22,332 nt of DNA from Campylobacteraceae bacterium UBA1877. GTDB lineage: Bacteria; Campylobacterota; Campylobacteria; Campylobacterales; Campylobacteraceae. Of this stretch, positions 1 through 7,349 are shown piece by piece. Below the pieces are notes generated by a model. The model was given only the letters and a program-made list of their open reading frames with translations, did not search any database and had not been told where the DNA came from. The stretch spans positions 15,025-37,356 of the forward strand of contig DDHL01000034.1 in the NCBI GenBank assembly GCA_002352945.1. Direction: 5' to 3'. A program made the translations under genes and the position numbers. Positions within the stretch are counted from its first letter, which is position 1; every line of letters starts with the position of its first letter.

Positions 1-1448
1 TTCCGCCCCCTCTCAATCCCCGCAGCTGCCGCACCGCCTTTAGGGTCGATGTAGTTATATCTTGGATTACAATCACTACTCATTGCAAGCGCCTTACCGC
101 TCTCTTTTATACGAATAGAGCTTGCATCTAAGCTTCCAGGGCCTTTAACGGTGTTGGTTTGAACCATGGAGTCATATTGTTCAAAAATCCATGATTTATC
201 TACCACTTCAAGTTCTTTTATTATCTTTTCAAAAGCATCTTGGTTGGAGATTTCAGGAAAATCTGCCAGAGTCTTGCCTGCTATTTTGGCTAAATATTCA
301 GGCTCTTTTACAGGACGATCCAAAATCGGTGCTTGCTCGCTCACAGGCTGGACTGGTATATCAGCTACTTTTTCTCCATGCCAAAACAATTCCATATGCC
401 CAGTATCAGTCACTTCACCAATCACTTCGGCATCCAAATCCCATTTGCGAAAAATCTCTAAAACCTTATCTTCCATACCCTTTTTAGCACAAATGAGCAT
501 TCTCTCTTGGGATTCGCTAAGCATAAACTCATAGGGTTCCATCCCCTCTTCCCTTGCTGGAACTTTTGATAGATCCATCTTCATTCCGCTACCTGTTCGA
601 CCTGCCATTTCAAAAGAGCTTGAAGTTAATCCTGCCGCACCCATATCTTGGATTCCAACAATATAATCATGTTTAAATAACTCCAAGCAGGCTTCTAGCA
701 AAAGTTTTTCAGCAAAAGGATCGCCAACTTGCACTGTTGGGCGCAAAGATTTATTCTCTTCAGTAAAACTATCACTTGCCATAACAGCTCCACCAAGCCC
801 ATCACGTCCTGTTTTGCTGCCTACATAAATTACAGGATTTCCAACACCTTCGGCTCTTCCATAAAAGATTTCATCACTTTTGCAAAGTCCAAGAGTAAAA
901 GCATTTACCAAAATATTTCCATTATAACTGCTATCAAAAAAGGTTTCACCCCCAATGGTTGGCACACCCATGCAGTTTCCATAATCTCCGATTCCAGCAA
1001 CAACTCCACGAACCAAGTAGCGTTGACGTTTAGCAGTTGCAAAGTTGCCTTCAACCTCCCCAAAACGCAAGGCATTCATATTAGCAACAGGACGAGCCCC
1101 CATGGTAAAAACATCACGCAAAATCCCACCAACCCCAGTAGCAGCGCCTTGATATGGCTCAATAAAACTTGGATGATTATGGCTCTCCATCTTAAAAACT
1201 GCCGCCATTCCATCGCCCACATCAATAACACCCGCATTTTCACCAGGTCCTTGAATAACCCACGGGGCGGATGTTGGGAATCCGTTTAGGTATTTTTTGC
1301 TTGATTTATAAGAACAATGTTCGCTCCACATAGCAGAAAAAACGCCAATTTCCAGCAAGTTTGGCTCACGACCCAAGATTGAAAGAATATTTTGATAGTC
1401 ATCTTGAGTAAGCTTATGTGCTTTTAAAACTTCATTTAAATTTTCCAT
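1..1448 (-). CDS. purL: phosphoribosylformylglycinamidine synthase subunit PurL (3' part missing)
   Basis: Large subunit of FGAM synthase, which uses ATP and ammonia supplied by PurQ to convert FGAR to FGAM in purine synthesis. The start ATG is at 1448 with an AAGGG ribosome site about 8 bases upstream. About 482 residues are visible and the frame is open through the left edge; the small-type PurL is usually near 730-740 residues, so the C-terminal third lies outside. Visible motifs include the N-terminal [10 protein letters not shown] (about residues 41-50), [27 protein letters not shown] and the second-domain [13 protein letters not shown], all typical of PurL. This is the short PurL that works with separate PurS and PurQ, both of which are encoded at 12773-13680. 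It lies 76 bases downstream of mnmE with no convincing hairpin terminator between them, so it may be read from the upstream block. Identity is secure. Confidence 0.97.
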   Translation of the reverse strand, partial: MENLNEVLKAHKLTQDDYQNILSILGREPNLLEIGVFSAMWSEHCSYKSSKKYLNGFPTSAPWVIQGPGENAGVIDVGDGMAAVFKMESHNHPSFIEPYQGAATGVGGILRDVFTMGARPVANMNALRFGEVEGNFATAKRQRYLVRGVVAGIGDYGNCMGVPTIGGETFFDSSYNGNILVNAFTLGLCKSDEIFYGRAEGVGNPVIYVGSKTGRDGLGGAVMASDSFTEENKSLRPTVQVGDPFAEKLLLEACLELFKHDYIVGIQDMGAAGLTSSSFEMAGRTGSGMKMDLSKVPAREEGMEPYEFMLSESQERMLICAKKGMEDKVLEIFRKWDLDAEVIGEVTDTGHMELFWHGEKVADIPVQPVSEQAPILDRPVKEPEYLAKIAGKTLADFPEISNQDAFEKIIKELEVVDKSWIFEQYDSMVQTNTVKGPGSLDASSIRIKESGKALAMSSDCNPRYNYIDPKGGAAAAGIERGR

Positions 1449-1512
1449 TTATATACCCTTGATTGATTTTTATGAGTGTACTTAAAATGTACTTACGGAA
1501 CCGTTAATTTTC

Positions 1513-1524
1513 TTTACATGTAAA
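1513..1524. repeat. TTTACATGTAAA palindrome, copy directly after mnmE stop
   Basis: Exact 12-bp palindrome abutting the mnmE stop codon, in the short mnmE-purL gap. It is one of six exact copies in the window (others at 5328, 14103, 18235, 20970 and 21044). Confidence 0.8.
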
Positions 1525-2856
1525 CTATTTACCAAGACAAAATGAACCAAACATTTTGTCAAGCATTTCATCAACACCGTAAGGTCTAGTAATTTTAGAA
1601 AGGGACTCTATTGCTTCATTTAAATGAAATGCAAAAAGCTCCAAACTACCCTCTTCTAGCAAAGATCCAGCCTCTTTTATAGCTTCAAGCGTTTTTGAAA
1701 CTGCTTGGATTTGATAGGTGCTCGTAAGCAAAATTTCAGACTCTTTATCTTGAGAGTCAAGATAGTTTTCAAGCCTATGCACAAGCTTGCTTGCATCTTC
1801 TTTTGCACTCATTTTAATGGGCTCTTGAGGAAAGATTGCAAGATCAATTTTTTGAGGCAAATCGGCCTTATTTACAATATAAAAAATTGGTTTTTTCTCT
1901 TTTTGTAAAAGCGTTAAAATCTCTTTATCTTGCAAATCAAGCTCTCTTGAGCCATCAAAAAGAGCCAAGATAATATCAGCATCTTCAACTGCTTTTTTTG
2001 ATCTTGATATTCCAATTTGCTCAATTTTCTCTTGCGAATCGCGAATTCCTGCTGTATCGATGATTTTAACTAAATGTGTTCCAATGCGAAGCTCTTCTTC
2101 AATGGTATCTCGAGTAGTTCCTGCAATATCACTGATAATTGCTCTTTCGTCATGTAAAAGAGTATTTAAAAGGGAACTTTTACCAACATTTGGTTTACCA
2201 ATAATTGCAATCTTAAATCCATGGATTAAACCTTTTCGCTGATGGCTGGTTTGTACAATTTTTTCCATACTATCTTTAAAATGGTCTAATCTATCTTTGA
2301 TTTGATTTAGCAAATCTTGGGGCAAATCTTCTTCAGCATAATCAATACTTACTTCCACATGAGCTAAAATATGCAGCAAAGACTCTCTTGCCTCTTCAAT
2401 AAACTCTTTTAAAGAGCCTTGCATTTGGCGAGCTAAAATACGAGCAGCATCTTCACTTTTTGCCTCAATCAAACTTGCAATTGCTTGGGCTTGAGATAGA
2501 TCCATTCGATTATTTAAAAAAGCTCGTTTTGAAAACTCTCCTGGCATTGCAAGCCTTGCACCAAAAAAAAGCAGTGAATCAAGTATCATGGATGCAACCA
2601 TAACCCCGCCATGGCACTGAAACTCAACCACATCTTCGCCTGTAAAGCTTTTTGGCCCTTTAAAGTAGACAACTAAGGCTTCATCTAAAAAGGTTTCATT
2701 TTGATCATAAATGGCAGCAAGGGTTGCGTAGCGAGGGGTAAAGTTTTTGCGCTTAGTAAGGCGCTTAGCAAGTTCTAATGAGGCCGGCCCGCTTACACGG
2801 ACGATTGCTACAGAGCCGACTCCATGTGCTGTAGCAATCGCAGCTATTGTATCTAT
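1525..2856 (-). CDS. mnmE: tRNA modification GTPase MnmE with apparent ATA start
   Basis: GTPase that works with MnmG to modify the wobble uridine (U34) of tRNAs. The protein is about 443 residues, normal for the family. It has the N-terminal folate-binding domain (IDTIAAIATAHGVGS at the start), a helical domain, an inserted G domain with P-loop GKPNVGKS (about 220-227), GTTRDT, DTAGIRD and NKAD, and the C-terminal catalytic CLGK. A shorter GTG start at 2631 would cut off about 75 conserved N-terminal residues and is not credible. No ATG, GTG or TTG exists in frame between 2631 and the upstream stop at about 2871. The family's usual first residue falls on an ATA at 2856-2854, which overlaps the jag stop as ATAG. 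A weak CGGA lies 7-8 bases upstream. Translation may be coupled to jag. Product identity is secure; the start is inferred and a sequence error is possible. Confidence 0.9.
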   Translation of the reverse strand: MDTIAAIATAHGVGSVAIVRVSGPASLELAKRLTKRKNFTPRYATLAAIYDQNETFLDEALVVYFKGPKSFTGEDVVEFQCHGGVMVASMILDSLLFFGARLAMPGEFSKRAFLNNRMDLSQAQAIASLIEAKSEDAARILARQMQGSLKEFIEEARESLLHILAHVEVSIDYAEEDLPQDLLNQIKDRLDHFKDSMEKIVQTSHQRKGLIHGFKIAIIGKPNVGKSSLLNTLLHDERAIISDIAGTTRDTIEEELRIGTHLVKIIDTAGIRDSQEKIEQIGISRSKKAVEDADIILALFDGSRELDLQDKEILTLLQKEKKPIFYIVNKADLPQKIDLAIFPQEPIKMSAKEDASKLVHRLENYLDSQDKESEILLTSTYQIQAVSKTLEAIKEAGSLLEEGSLELFAFHLNEAIESLSKITRPYGVDEMLDKMFGSFCLGK

Positions 2857-3635
2857 GAGTTTTTCCGATTAAAATCATTTACCACGACGAACTTTCGTCC
2901 CTCGCGGCCAGTTTTTATTCCAACATACTTCTCTGGAAAACGCGCTCTTAACTTCTCAAGGGCAATCTTAATCAAAACCCCATCTAGTGGCTTTGTTTGC
3001 GCCCTTCCTTGATTTTGGATACGCTCTATAATACTAATGAGATAATTTTCAATCATCTCCTCTTGATTGTGTAAAAATTGAGCAATTTCTAAGCGTATGC
3101 CAAGACCATATTTCATATTGATCCAATTATACAATAGATATGAGAAAGCCTTATACCTATACCCCTCTTTTCCAATTAATAAAGCGGCATCTTCTCCATC
3201 AATTTCAATCAAAACAGTCTGCTCATCATAAGCTTCTACCCGAACTACATGTATAGAAAAACAGCTGCTTTCTACAAGCTCATTTACTCCAGCTTTAATT
3301 TCAGGTAAAACTTCATCAATATTGGCACACTCCCTTGTTTTTTTATAAGGAGTGGTATTGGAGTTTTCTTCTTTATGTTCGGTTTTTGAAGGTGTATTTT
3401 TTGCATCTTTGTGGCGGTTTGAGCGGTGATGTTTTTTATTTTTCTCATGTTTACCATTTGAGGCTTTAGATTGTCCCTCTCTAGAAGCCTCAATGATTGC
3501 TGTTTTTTTAAACATCCCAAACAAACCACTTCTTGGATGCTGGATAATTTTAATATCTAATTGGGTAACTGAACATGATAACTGGGAGGCTGCTTTCGAA
3601 AAAGCTTCTTGTAAAGTATCTGCTTCTACTCTCAT
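2853..3635 (-). CDS. jag: Jag/KhpB-type RNA-binding protein
   Basis: RNA-binding protein of the Jag (SpoIIIJ-associated, KhpB) family, cytoplasmic, usually next to yidC. Residues 1-50 form a Jag-N domain (begins MRVEADTLQEAFSKAASQLS). Residues about 65-110 are a charged, Lys/His/Asn/Thr-rich low-complexity linker. A KH domain follows with a GKEG-type loop (ALLIGKEGYRYKAFSYLL), then a C-terminal R3H-like region ending GREGRKFVVVNDFNRKNS. The R-x3-H signature of classical R3H domains is not visible at the expected place (PLDGVLIKIALEKLR). The start overlaps the yidC stop as ATGA, and its own TAG stop overlaps the presumed ATA start of mnmE. Family assignment is firm; RNA targets are unknown. 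Confidence 0.93.
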   Translation of the reverse strand: MRVEADTLQEAFSKAASQLSCSVTQLDIKIIQHPRSGLFGMFKKTAIIEASREGQSKASNGKHEKNKKHHRSNRHKDAKNTPSKTEHKEENSNTTPYKKTRECANIDEVLPEIKAGVNELVESSCFSIHVVRVEAYDEQTVLIEIDGEDAALLIGKEGYRYKAFSYLLYNWINMKYGLGIRLEIAQFLHNQEEMIENYLISIIERIQNQGRAQTKPLDGVLIKIALEKLRARFPEKYVGIKTGREGRKFVVVNDFNRKNS

Positions 3636-5224
3636 TTTTCTGCTTCCTTTTTTCCTTTTTGAGCCTCTTTCTTTTTAGCAAAAATACTATTAACATAATA
3701 TTGCTGCGCGATAGAGAAAAGATTATTTACAAACCAGTATAGAGTTAAGCCTGCAGGGAATGTGACAAAGAAGAAAGTGAAAATCAGTGGTAAAAACTTC
3801 ATAATCTTCTCTTGCATAGGATCGGTAAAATTCGTTGGTGTAATGCGCTGATGCAAGAACATTGTAACACCCATAAGAATTGGCAAGATAAAGTATGGAT
3901 CCATTGCTGCAAGGTCTTTAACCCACAAAATCCAAGGAGCAGCCTTAAGCTCAATAGCATTTGATAAAACTCTATAAATTGCAAAAAAGATTGGAATTTG
4001 AAGAAGTATTGGCAAACATCCGCCCATTGGATTTGCCCCATGTTTTTTATAAAGCTCCATCATATGGGCATTTAGTTTTTGTGGCTCACCTTTATATTTT
4101 GCTTGCAACTCTTTAATTTTTGGAGAAAGCTCTTTGAGCTTATTCATTGAAACCATGCCCTTATATGTTAACGGATAGAGGATAAGCCTAATTAAAATTG
4201 TCATAATAACAATTGCCCAACCCCAGTTGCCAACGAGGCTATGGATATATGAAAGGAGCAAAAAGAGCGGTTTTGCAATGAATGTAAACCATCCATACTC
4301 AATTGTATCAGTCAATCTTGGATCAATTTGGCTTAAGCCTTTGTGATCTTTTGGACCAATATATCCGCTAAAGCCCATATTTTGCTTACCCTTAACAAAC
4401 AAAATTGGATTTTGATTTTTATCGGCTGAAACAACTACATCAAACCCGCCCTCAAAATCATAAAATAAAGTAGCATAGTATCGATCAACGGCTGCAATCA
4501 AAGGTGAATCAATAAATCTTTCACTACCTTTTGCATCTTCATCTTTAATAACTGTTATAGTATCGTCAGCCTCTTTGACTAAAACCCCATGAAAGGTAAA
4601 GCCATCAACAACTGCATTTGGCCTAAAGCCTGGAGATACAAAATATTCAGCTGGTTTGCTTAATGAGATTTGAACATCATAATTTCCATTTGGATGGAAT
4701 GTAATCTCTTTTGTAAGGGTTACATCTTTTAGAGTTTGAGTAAGAGTAAGTTTTTTTGAATTGCCATTGAGCTCAATTTGTGAACTGCTAACAGTATAAT
4801 CATTACTAAAAGCTTCATTATTGAGTGCAGTATCTTTAAACCTAACCTCTAAAGGTTTTGGAGATAAACTTGCGTCAACTAATTGTAGCCTTGAGCCATC
4901 TTCGTTAGTAAATCTTGCATCATTAAGATAGTATTTAGTAATTCGTCCTAAACGGTCAATTTTAATCTCAAAATGTTCTGCAAGAACAGTTGCTAAAACC
5001 TCTTTGCTATCAAGAGTCTCTTTAGGGCTACTAAAAGCAGAGTTATCTTCAACAGGCTTTACTTCTTGAACTTCTGGTGCCGATTTATCAGCACTTTGCT
5101 GGGTTTGTGCAGTGGTTTGGGGAGTGGATTTTGGTATAAAAAAATAATCATACGCAGCAAAAAAAGCGAATGACAAAACAGTCGCTATCAAGATCCGGTG
5201 TTGCATAGTTAGTTTATCGATCAC
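3632..5224 (-). CDS. yidC: membrane protein insertase YidC
   Basis: Inserts and folds inner-membrane proteins, alone or with Sec. At 530 residues it has the Gram-negative layout: an N-terminal anchor (about 9-28), a Gln/Ser/Lys-rich linker, a large periplasmic beta domain (about 60-320), then five membrane segments including the conserved PLTYKGMVSMNKLKELSPKI region and NPMGGCLPILLQIPIFFAIY. The C-terminal tail is Lys-rich (FAKKKEAQKGKKEAEK), as expected for ribosome contact. The start is a GTG at 5224 with AAGGA 7 bases upstream; an ATG seven codons in is less well placed. It overlaps the end of yidD by 11 bases and jag by 4, so the block is probably translationally coupled. Confidence 0.97.
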   Translation of the reverse strand: MIDKLTMQHRILIATVLSFAFFAAYDYFFIPKSTPQTTAQTQQSADKSAPEVQEVKPVEDNSAFSSPKETLDSKEVLATVLAEHFEIKIDRLGRITKYYLNDARFTNEDGSRLQLVDASLSPKPLEVRFKDTALNNEAFSNDYTVSSSQIELNGNSKKLTLTQTLKDVTLTKEITFHPNGNYDVQISLSKPAEYFVSPGFRPNAVVDGFTFHGVLVKEADDTITVIKDEDAKGSERFIDSPLIAAVDRYYATLFYDFEGGFDVVVSADKNQNPILFVKGKQNMGFSGYIGPKDHKGLSQIDPRLTDTIEYGWFTFIAKPLFLLLSYIHSLVGNWGWAIVIMTILIRLILYPLTYKGMVSMNKLKELSPKIKELQAKYKGEPQKLNAHMMELYKKHGANPMGGCLPILLQIPIFFAIYRVLSNAIELKAAPWILWVKDLAAMDPYFILPILMGVTMFLHQRITPTNFTDPMQEKIMKFLPLIFTFFFVTFPAGLTLYWFVNNLFSIAQQYYVNSIFAKKKEAQKGKKEAEK

Positions 5225-5588
5225 AAAAAATTCCTTCTTTTATATTAGCGATGATAGCAAAAGATCGGATAAGATAGTATTGGTTTTTGCTCTTTGGAAC
5301 ATACCAAACTACAATTTTTACAACTCCTTTACATGTAAAGGGTTTTATCTTTGAATAGCTCTTAAAATGACGTGATACAACTGGATAATCAATGCCACCC
5401 AAAAAGAGTTGGTTGCAGCGTAAAATTCGCAGCAAACTCGCCCATAGGCCCTTGAAAAATCCATTATACATCAATTGCCATTTGGCATATTCTGAGCAAG
5501 TAGGATAATACCGACAGCTTCCAAAACTGGCTACACTGAGCACTTTTTGATAAAAACTAATGAGCCATAATGCCAATCTTCTTAGCAT
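5214..5588 (-). CDS. yidD: membrane protein insertion efficiency factor YidD
   Basis: Small amphipathic membrane-associated protein of the YidD (DUF37) family that helps YidC-dependent insertion. The signature FGSCRYYPTCSEYAKWQL, followed by RILRCNQLFLGGIDYPV, is clear. The frame is open to 5618, but the ATG at 5588 (MLRRLALWLISFYQKVLS) has a GGGA site at proper distance and overlaps the rnpA stop, giving 124 residues. Earlier ATGs at 5618 and 5597 would overlap rnpA further and add residues not typical of the family. The C-terminal 45 residues after the core are basic and aromatic. A TTTACATGTAAA palindrome (5328-5339) lies inside the gene, read as Phe-Thr-Cys-Lys. Confidence 0.92.
   Translation of the reverse strand: MLRRLALWLISFYQKVLSVASFGSCRYYPTCSEYAKWQLMYNGFFKGLWASLLRILRCNQLFLGGIDYPVVSRHFKSYSKIKPFTCKGVVKIVVWYVPKSKNQYYLIRSFAIIANIKEGIFCDR
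5328..5339. repeat. TTTACATGTAAA palindrome inside yidD
   Basis: Exact copy, extended to a 14-bp palindrome by flanking C and G. It lies inside the coding sequence. Confidence 0.8.
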
Positions 5589-5901
5589 TTTAAACATCCC
5601 AAGCGTTTTAATGCCCAACGAATACTCCGCTTTGCTTGAGCATAGTCAATCTCATGTAGTTTTGCTGTTGCAACAAATATATAAATTCCAGGAGTCACCT
5701 CATCTTGGAGCTCCAAGAAGATCGCCTTTAATCGTCGCTTGCAAAAATTCCGTTTTACAGCATTGCCCACTTTTTTGCTTGCGGTAAAACCTACTTTTTT
5801 ATCCGATGATGCTTTGTAAAAGATCACGGCACCGTCACAGTGCCACTTTTTTCCTTGATGATAGCCTAATAAAAACTCCCGTGAATTTTTAAGGGAGTCA
5901 T
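5582..5901 (-). CDS. rnpA: ribonuclease P protein component, with disrupted or non-standard start
   Basis: Basic protein cofactor of RNase P, which trims tRNA 5' leaders. The body is clear: GKKWHCDGAVIFYK, then VGFTASKKVGNAVKRNFCKRR (the RNR-type signature), then KRSIRWALKRLG near the end. The only in-frame standard start is a GTG at 5827, giving 81 residues and cutting off about 25 conserved residues (LKNSREFLLGYHQGKKW). Just after the rpmH stop there is TAAGG and an ATG at 5901, but this ATG is out of frame with the body by one base. The frames join at an A5 run (plus strand T5, 5886-5890): one more A, or a -1 slip there, gives MTPLKNSREF and about 106 residues, the usual length. The alternative is an ATT start at 5920 inside rpmH (112 residues) with AAAGG upstream. 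The outer boundary given assumes the 5901 ATG. Confidence 0.88.
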
Positions 5902-5907
5902 AGGACC

Positions 5908-6042
5908 TTAAACGGCCAATCGCTTTCTACCTTTTGCGCGGCGCGCATTTATAAGACGGCGTCCATTTTTTGTCTTCATACGAACACGAAAACCGTGCGT
6001 GCGTTTTCGCGGTGTGTTATGTGGCTGGTATGTACGTTTCAT
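5908..6042 (-). CDS. rpmH: 50S ribosomal protein L34
   Basis: The 44-residue bL34 protein of the large ribosomal subunit. It starts [18 protein letters not shown] and ends [12 protein letters not shown], an almost invariant family pattern. The ATG at 6042 has AAAAGGA 5 bases upstream. It is the first gene of the block rpmH-rnpA-yidD-yidC-jag-mnmE, an order conserved in many bacteria near the replication origin. No DnaA-box cluster or dnaA gene is visible in this window. The promoter must lie in 6043-6137, but no clear -35/-10 pair was found there. Confidence 0.98.
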   Translation of the reverse strand: MKRTYQPHNTPRKRTHGFRVRMKTKNGRRLINARRAKGRKRLAV

Positions 6043-6137
6043 GCCATTCCTTTTTAAGATAATTTAAGGAAAGGATTTTACTGTGATTTTACTTAAATCG
6101 GCATAAATGTGGTTTTTTAGATACTCCCGTAAATGTC

Positions 6138-6162
6138 AAAAACCAGAAATTACAAGGTTTTT
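6138..6162 (-). terminator. probable intrinsic terminator of the 6163-6693 gene
   Basis: Directly after the stop codon on the minus strand, a 7-bp stem AAAAACC / GGTTTTT with an 11-base loop ends in a short U-run. The stem has only two G-C pairs, so its strength is modest. Confidence 0.5.
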
Positions 6163-6693
6163 TTAAGTAAGAACATTTAAAATATTGCCACCTAATTTGC
6201 CAATATGCTCATCAATTATTTTTAAAGTCTCATCCATCGTTTTGTAGCTAATTTCAAAAATATTATCGCCTAAAATTCTTTTAGCTTCATTAAAACCCTC
6301 AACCACCCCTCTTCTTCCTTCTTCAAGCATAGCTAAATCGCCGTTAGCTCCTTCTAAAACAAAAGAGGCAATTCTTTGGGCACTGTTTGTAACTCCAAAA
6401 AATCCATCTTCGCTTACTAATGTGCTGGCTTCATCGCTAGAAAGTGTGCTTATTTGCTCTTTGGTATAACCAATTGATTTAAAGTCTATTAAATCTAGCA
6501 CATTTTTTGGAAGTTCAATATTTTTTGAAACAGTTTCAATGGTCGATTGGAGTGTAAAATCAATTTTTGAAACTTCAAAAGAAAAAGATTCCGTACTGAT
6601 TTTAGAAAAGTCAAGTTTACCTAAGAAGATATTTTGTGCAGACTTATTTTCATAACTAAATAGATATGAATTCATTGAGTTTAAGATATTCAT
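6163..6693 (-). CDS. conserved protein of the 'hydrogenase-4 component G' type, function unknown
   Basis: A 176-residue soluble protein without signal peptide or membrane segment. The C-terminal half has the pattern EDGFFGVTNSAQRIASFVL, then GFNEAKRILGDNIFEISYKT and MDETLKIIDEH. This resembles proteins common in Campylobacterota that databases often name 'hydrogenase-4 component G'. That name has no support here, since no hydrogenase gene is nearby. The N-terminal half (1-75) is rich in Ser, Phe and Ile and unrecognised. The start ATG at 6693 has AAAGGA about 6 bases upstream. The gene is flanked by terminators on both sides, so it is probably transcribed alone. The family call is from memory of the motif and moderately sure; no role is proposed. 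Confidence 0.8.
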   Translation of the reverse strand: MNILNSMNSYLFSYENKSAQNIFLGKLDFSKISTESFSFEVSKIDFTLQSTIETVSKNIELPKNVLDLIDFKSIGYTKEQISTLSSDEASTLVSEDGFFGVTNSAQRIASFVLEGANGDLAMLEEGRRGVVEGFNEAKRILGDNIFEISYKTMDETLKIIDEHIGKLGGNILNVLT

Positions 6694-6740
6694 GCAATTC
6701 CTTTAACATGAATATCGACAACTTTTATTTTTAATTAATA

Positions 6741-6760
6741 AGCCCCCATTTAAGGGGGCT
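6741..6760. terminator. GC-rich hairpin terminator after hsp20
   Basis: Perfect 7-bp stem AGCCCCC / GGGGGCT with a 6-base loop, 8 bases beyond the hsp20 stop. On the minus strand it is followed by TTATTAATT, a weak U-tract; on the plus strand by TTT. It probably ends hsp20 transcription and separates it from the next gene. Confidence 0.75.
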
Positions 6761-6767
6761 TTTGAGA

Positions 6768-7193
6768 TTAAAGAATTTCGATTTTTTTAGCCTCTTTGTC
6801 AGCAATTTTTGGTATATTAATCTCTAACACACCATTTTCACATTTTGCAACGATGGCTTCGCTGTCTACATTATCAGGCAGTGTGAAGGTGCGTTGGAAC
6901 TTTCCAAAGAAGCTCTCTAATTTATAGTAGCTATCTTCTTTAACCTCCTCTTTATGTTTTCTCTCGCCAGAGATAGTAAGACTGCCCTTGCTTACATCTA
7001 CATGAATATCTTCTTTTTTAACCCCTGGCAAGTCAACTTCAATATAGTAAGCTTTCTCATCCTCGCGGGTATTTACAGTTGGAGCAAAGCTTGAGATATT
7101 GTTGCGTTCCTCATCTGGACTAATCAAAGAGAAGAAACGTTTCTCTAATTCACGAAAATCTCTTAGCGGATCATAACGACTCATGAGTTTCAT
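6768..7193 (-). CDS. Hsp20/alpha-crystallin small heat-shock protein
   Basis: ATP-independent holdase that binds unfolding proteins for later refolding by ClpB and DnaK. At 141 residues it has the usual bacterial layout: an N-terminal region (RYDPLRDFRELEKRFFSLI), an alpha-crystallin domain from about residue 40 (EDEKAYYIEVDLPGVKKEDIHVDV, GSLTISGERK), and the terminal GVLEINIPK stretch, where Ile-Pro replaces the usual IXI tail. The start at 7193 is preceded by AAGGAGGA at good distance. It is a single-gene unit, with its own consensus promoter upstream (7252-7281) and a hairpin terminator downstream. The nearby clpB and htpG genes make this a chaperone-rich stretch. Confidence 0.95.
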   Translation of the reverse strand: MKLMSRYDPLRDFRELEKRFFSLISPDEERNNISSFAPTVNTREDEKAYYIEVDLPGVKKEDIHVDVSKGSLTISGERKHKEEVKEDSYYKLESFFGKFQRTFTLPDNVDSEAIVAKCENGVLEINIPKIADKEAKKIEIL

Positions 7194-7222
7194 ACTCTCC
7201 TCCTTTTAAATTAGATTTCTAG

Positions 7223-7241
7223 TTAGTGGTACACTCACTAA
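7223..7241. promoter_or_regulatory. inverted repeat, possible repressor operator for hsp20
   Basis: TTAGTG-N7-CACTAA, a perfect 6-bp inverted repeat lying just downstream of the hsp20 -10 element, about where a transcript would begin. The place is typical for a repressor site. It does not match the CIRCE (HrcA) consensus, and I see no HspR-type HAIR site. The regulator is unknown. Confidence 0.4.
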
Positions 7242-7251
7242 ACTTGATATA

Positions 7252-7281
7252 ATTATACTAAAGAAACCTATACTTTGTCAA
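7252..7281 (-). promoter_or_regulatory. consensus sigma-70 promoter of hsp20
   Basis: Reading leftward, TTGACA (7281-7276), an 18-base spacer and TATAAT (7257-7252). Both hexamers are perfect, about 60 bases upstream of the hsp20 start. Confidence 0.8.
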
Positions 7282-7349
7282 GTAAGTTATCACTTAAACT
7301 AGTTAATTGACAATTATTTAAGAAGCTAAAAAACATGGCGCTTTAAACG

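Noticed and set aside
729..1289. Open frame of 186 codons on the plus strand
   Set aside because: It is antisense to the clear purL frame and has no ribosome site or family features.
2631..2633. GTG at 2631 as the mnmE start
   Set aside because: It would remove about 75 residues that are well conserved in MnmE and encoded directly upstream in the same frame.
5588..5618. Longer yidD from the ATG at 5618
   Set aside because: The extra ten residues overlap rnpA and are not typical of YidD; the ATG at 5588 has a better ribosome site.
5825..5827. GTG at 5827 as the rnpA start
   Set aside because: It would leave an 81-residue protein without the conserved N-terminal helix region, which is encoded upstream in frame.
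5900..6162. Replication origin next to rpmH
   Set aside because: The gene block is often near oriC, but no dnaA gene or DnaA-box cluster was seen.
6163..6693. Link to a hydrogenase
   Set aside because: The family label 'hydrogenase-4 component G' is not backed by any hydrogenase gene in the window.
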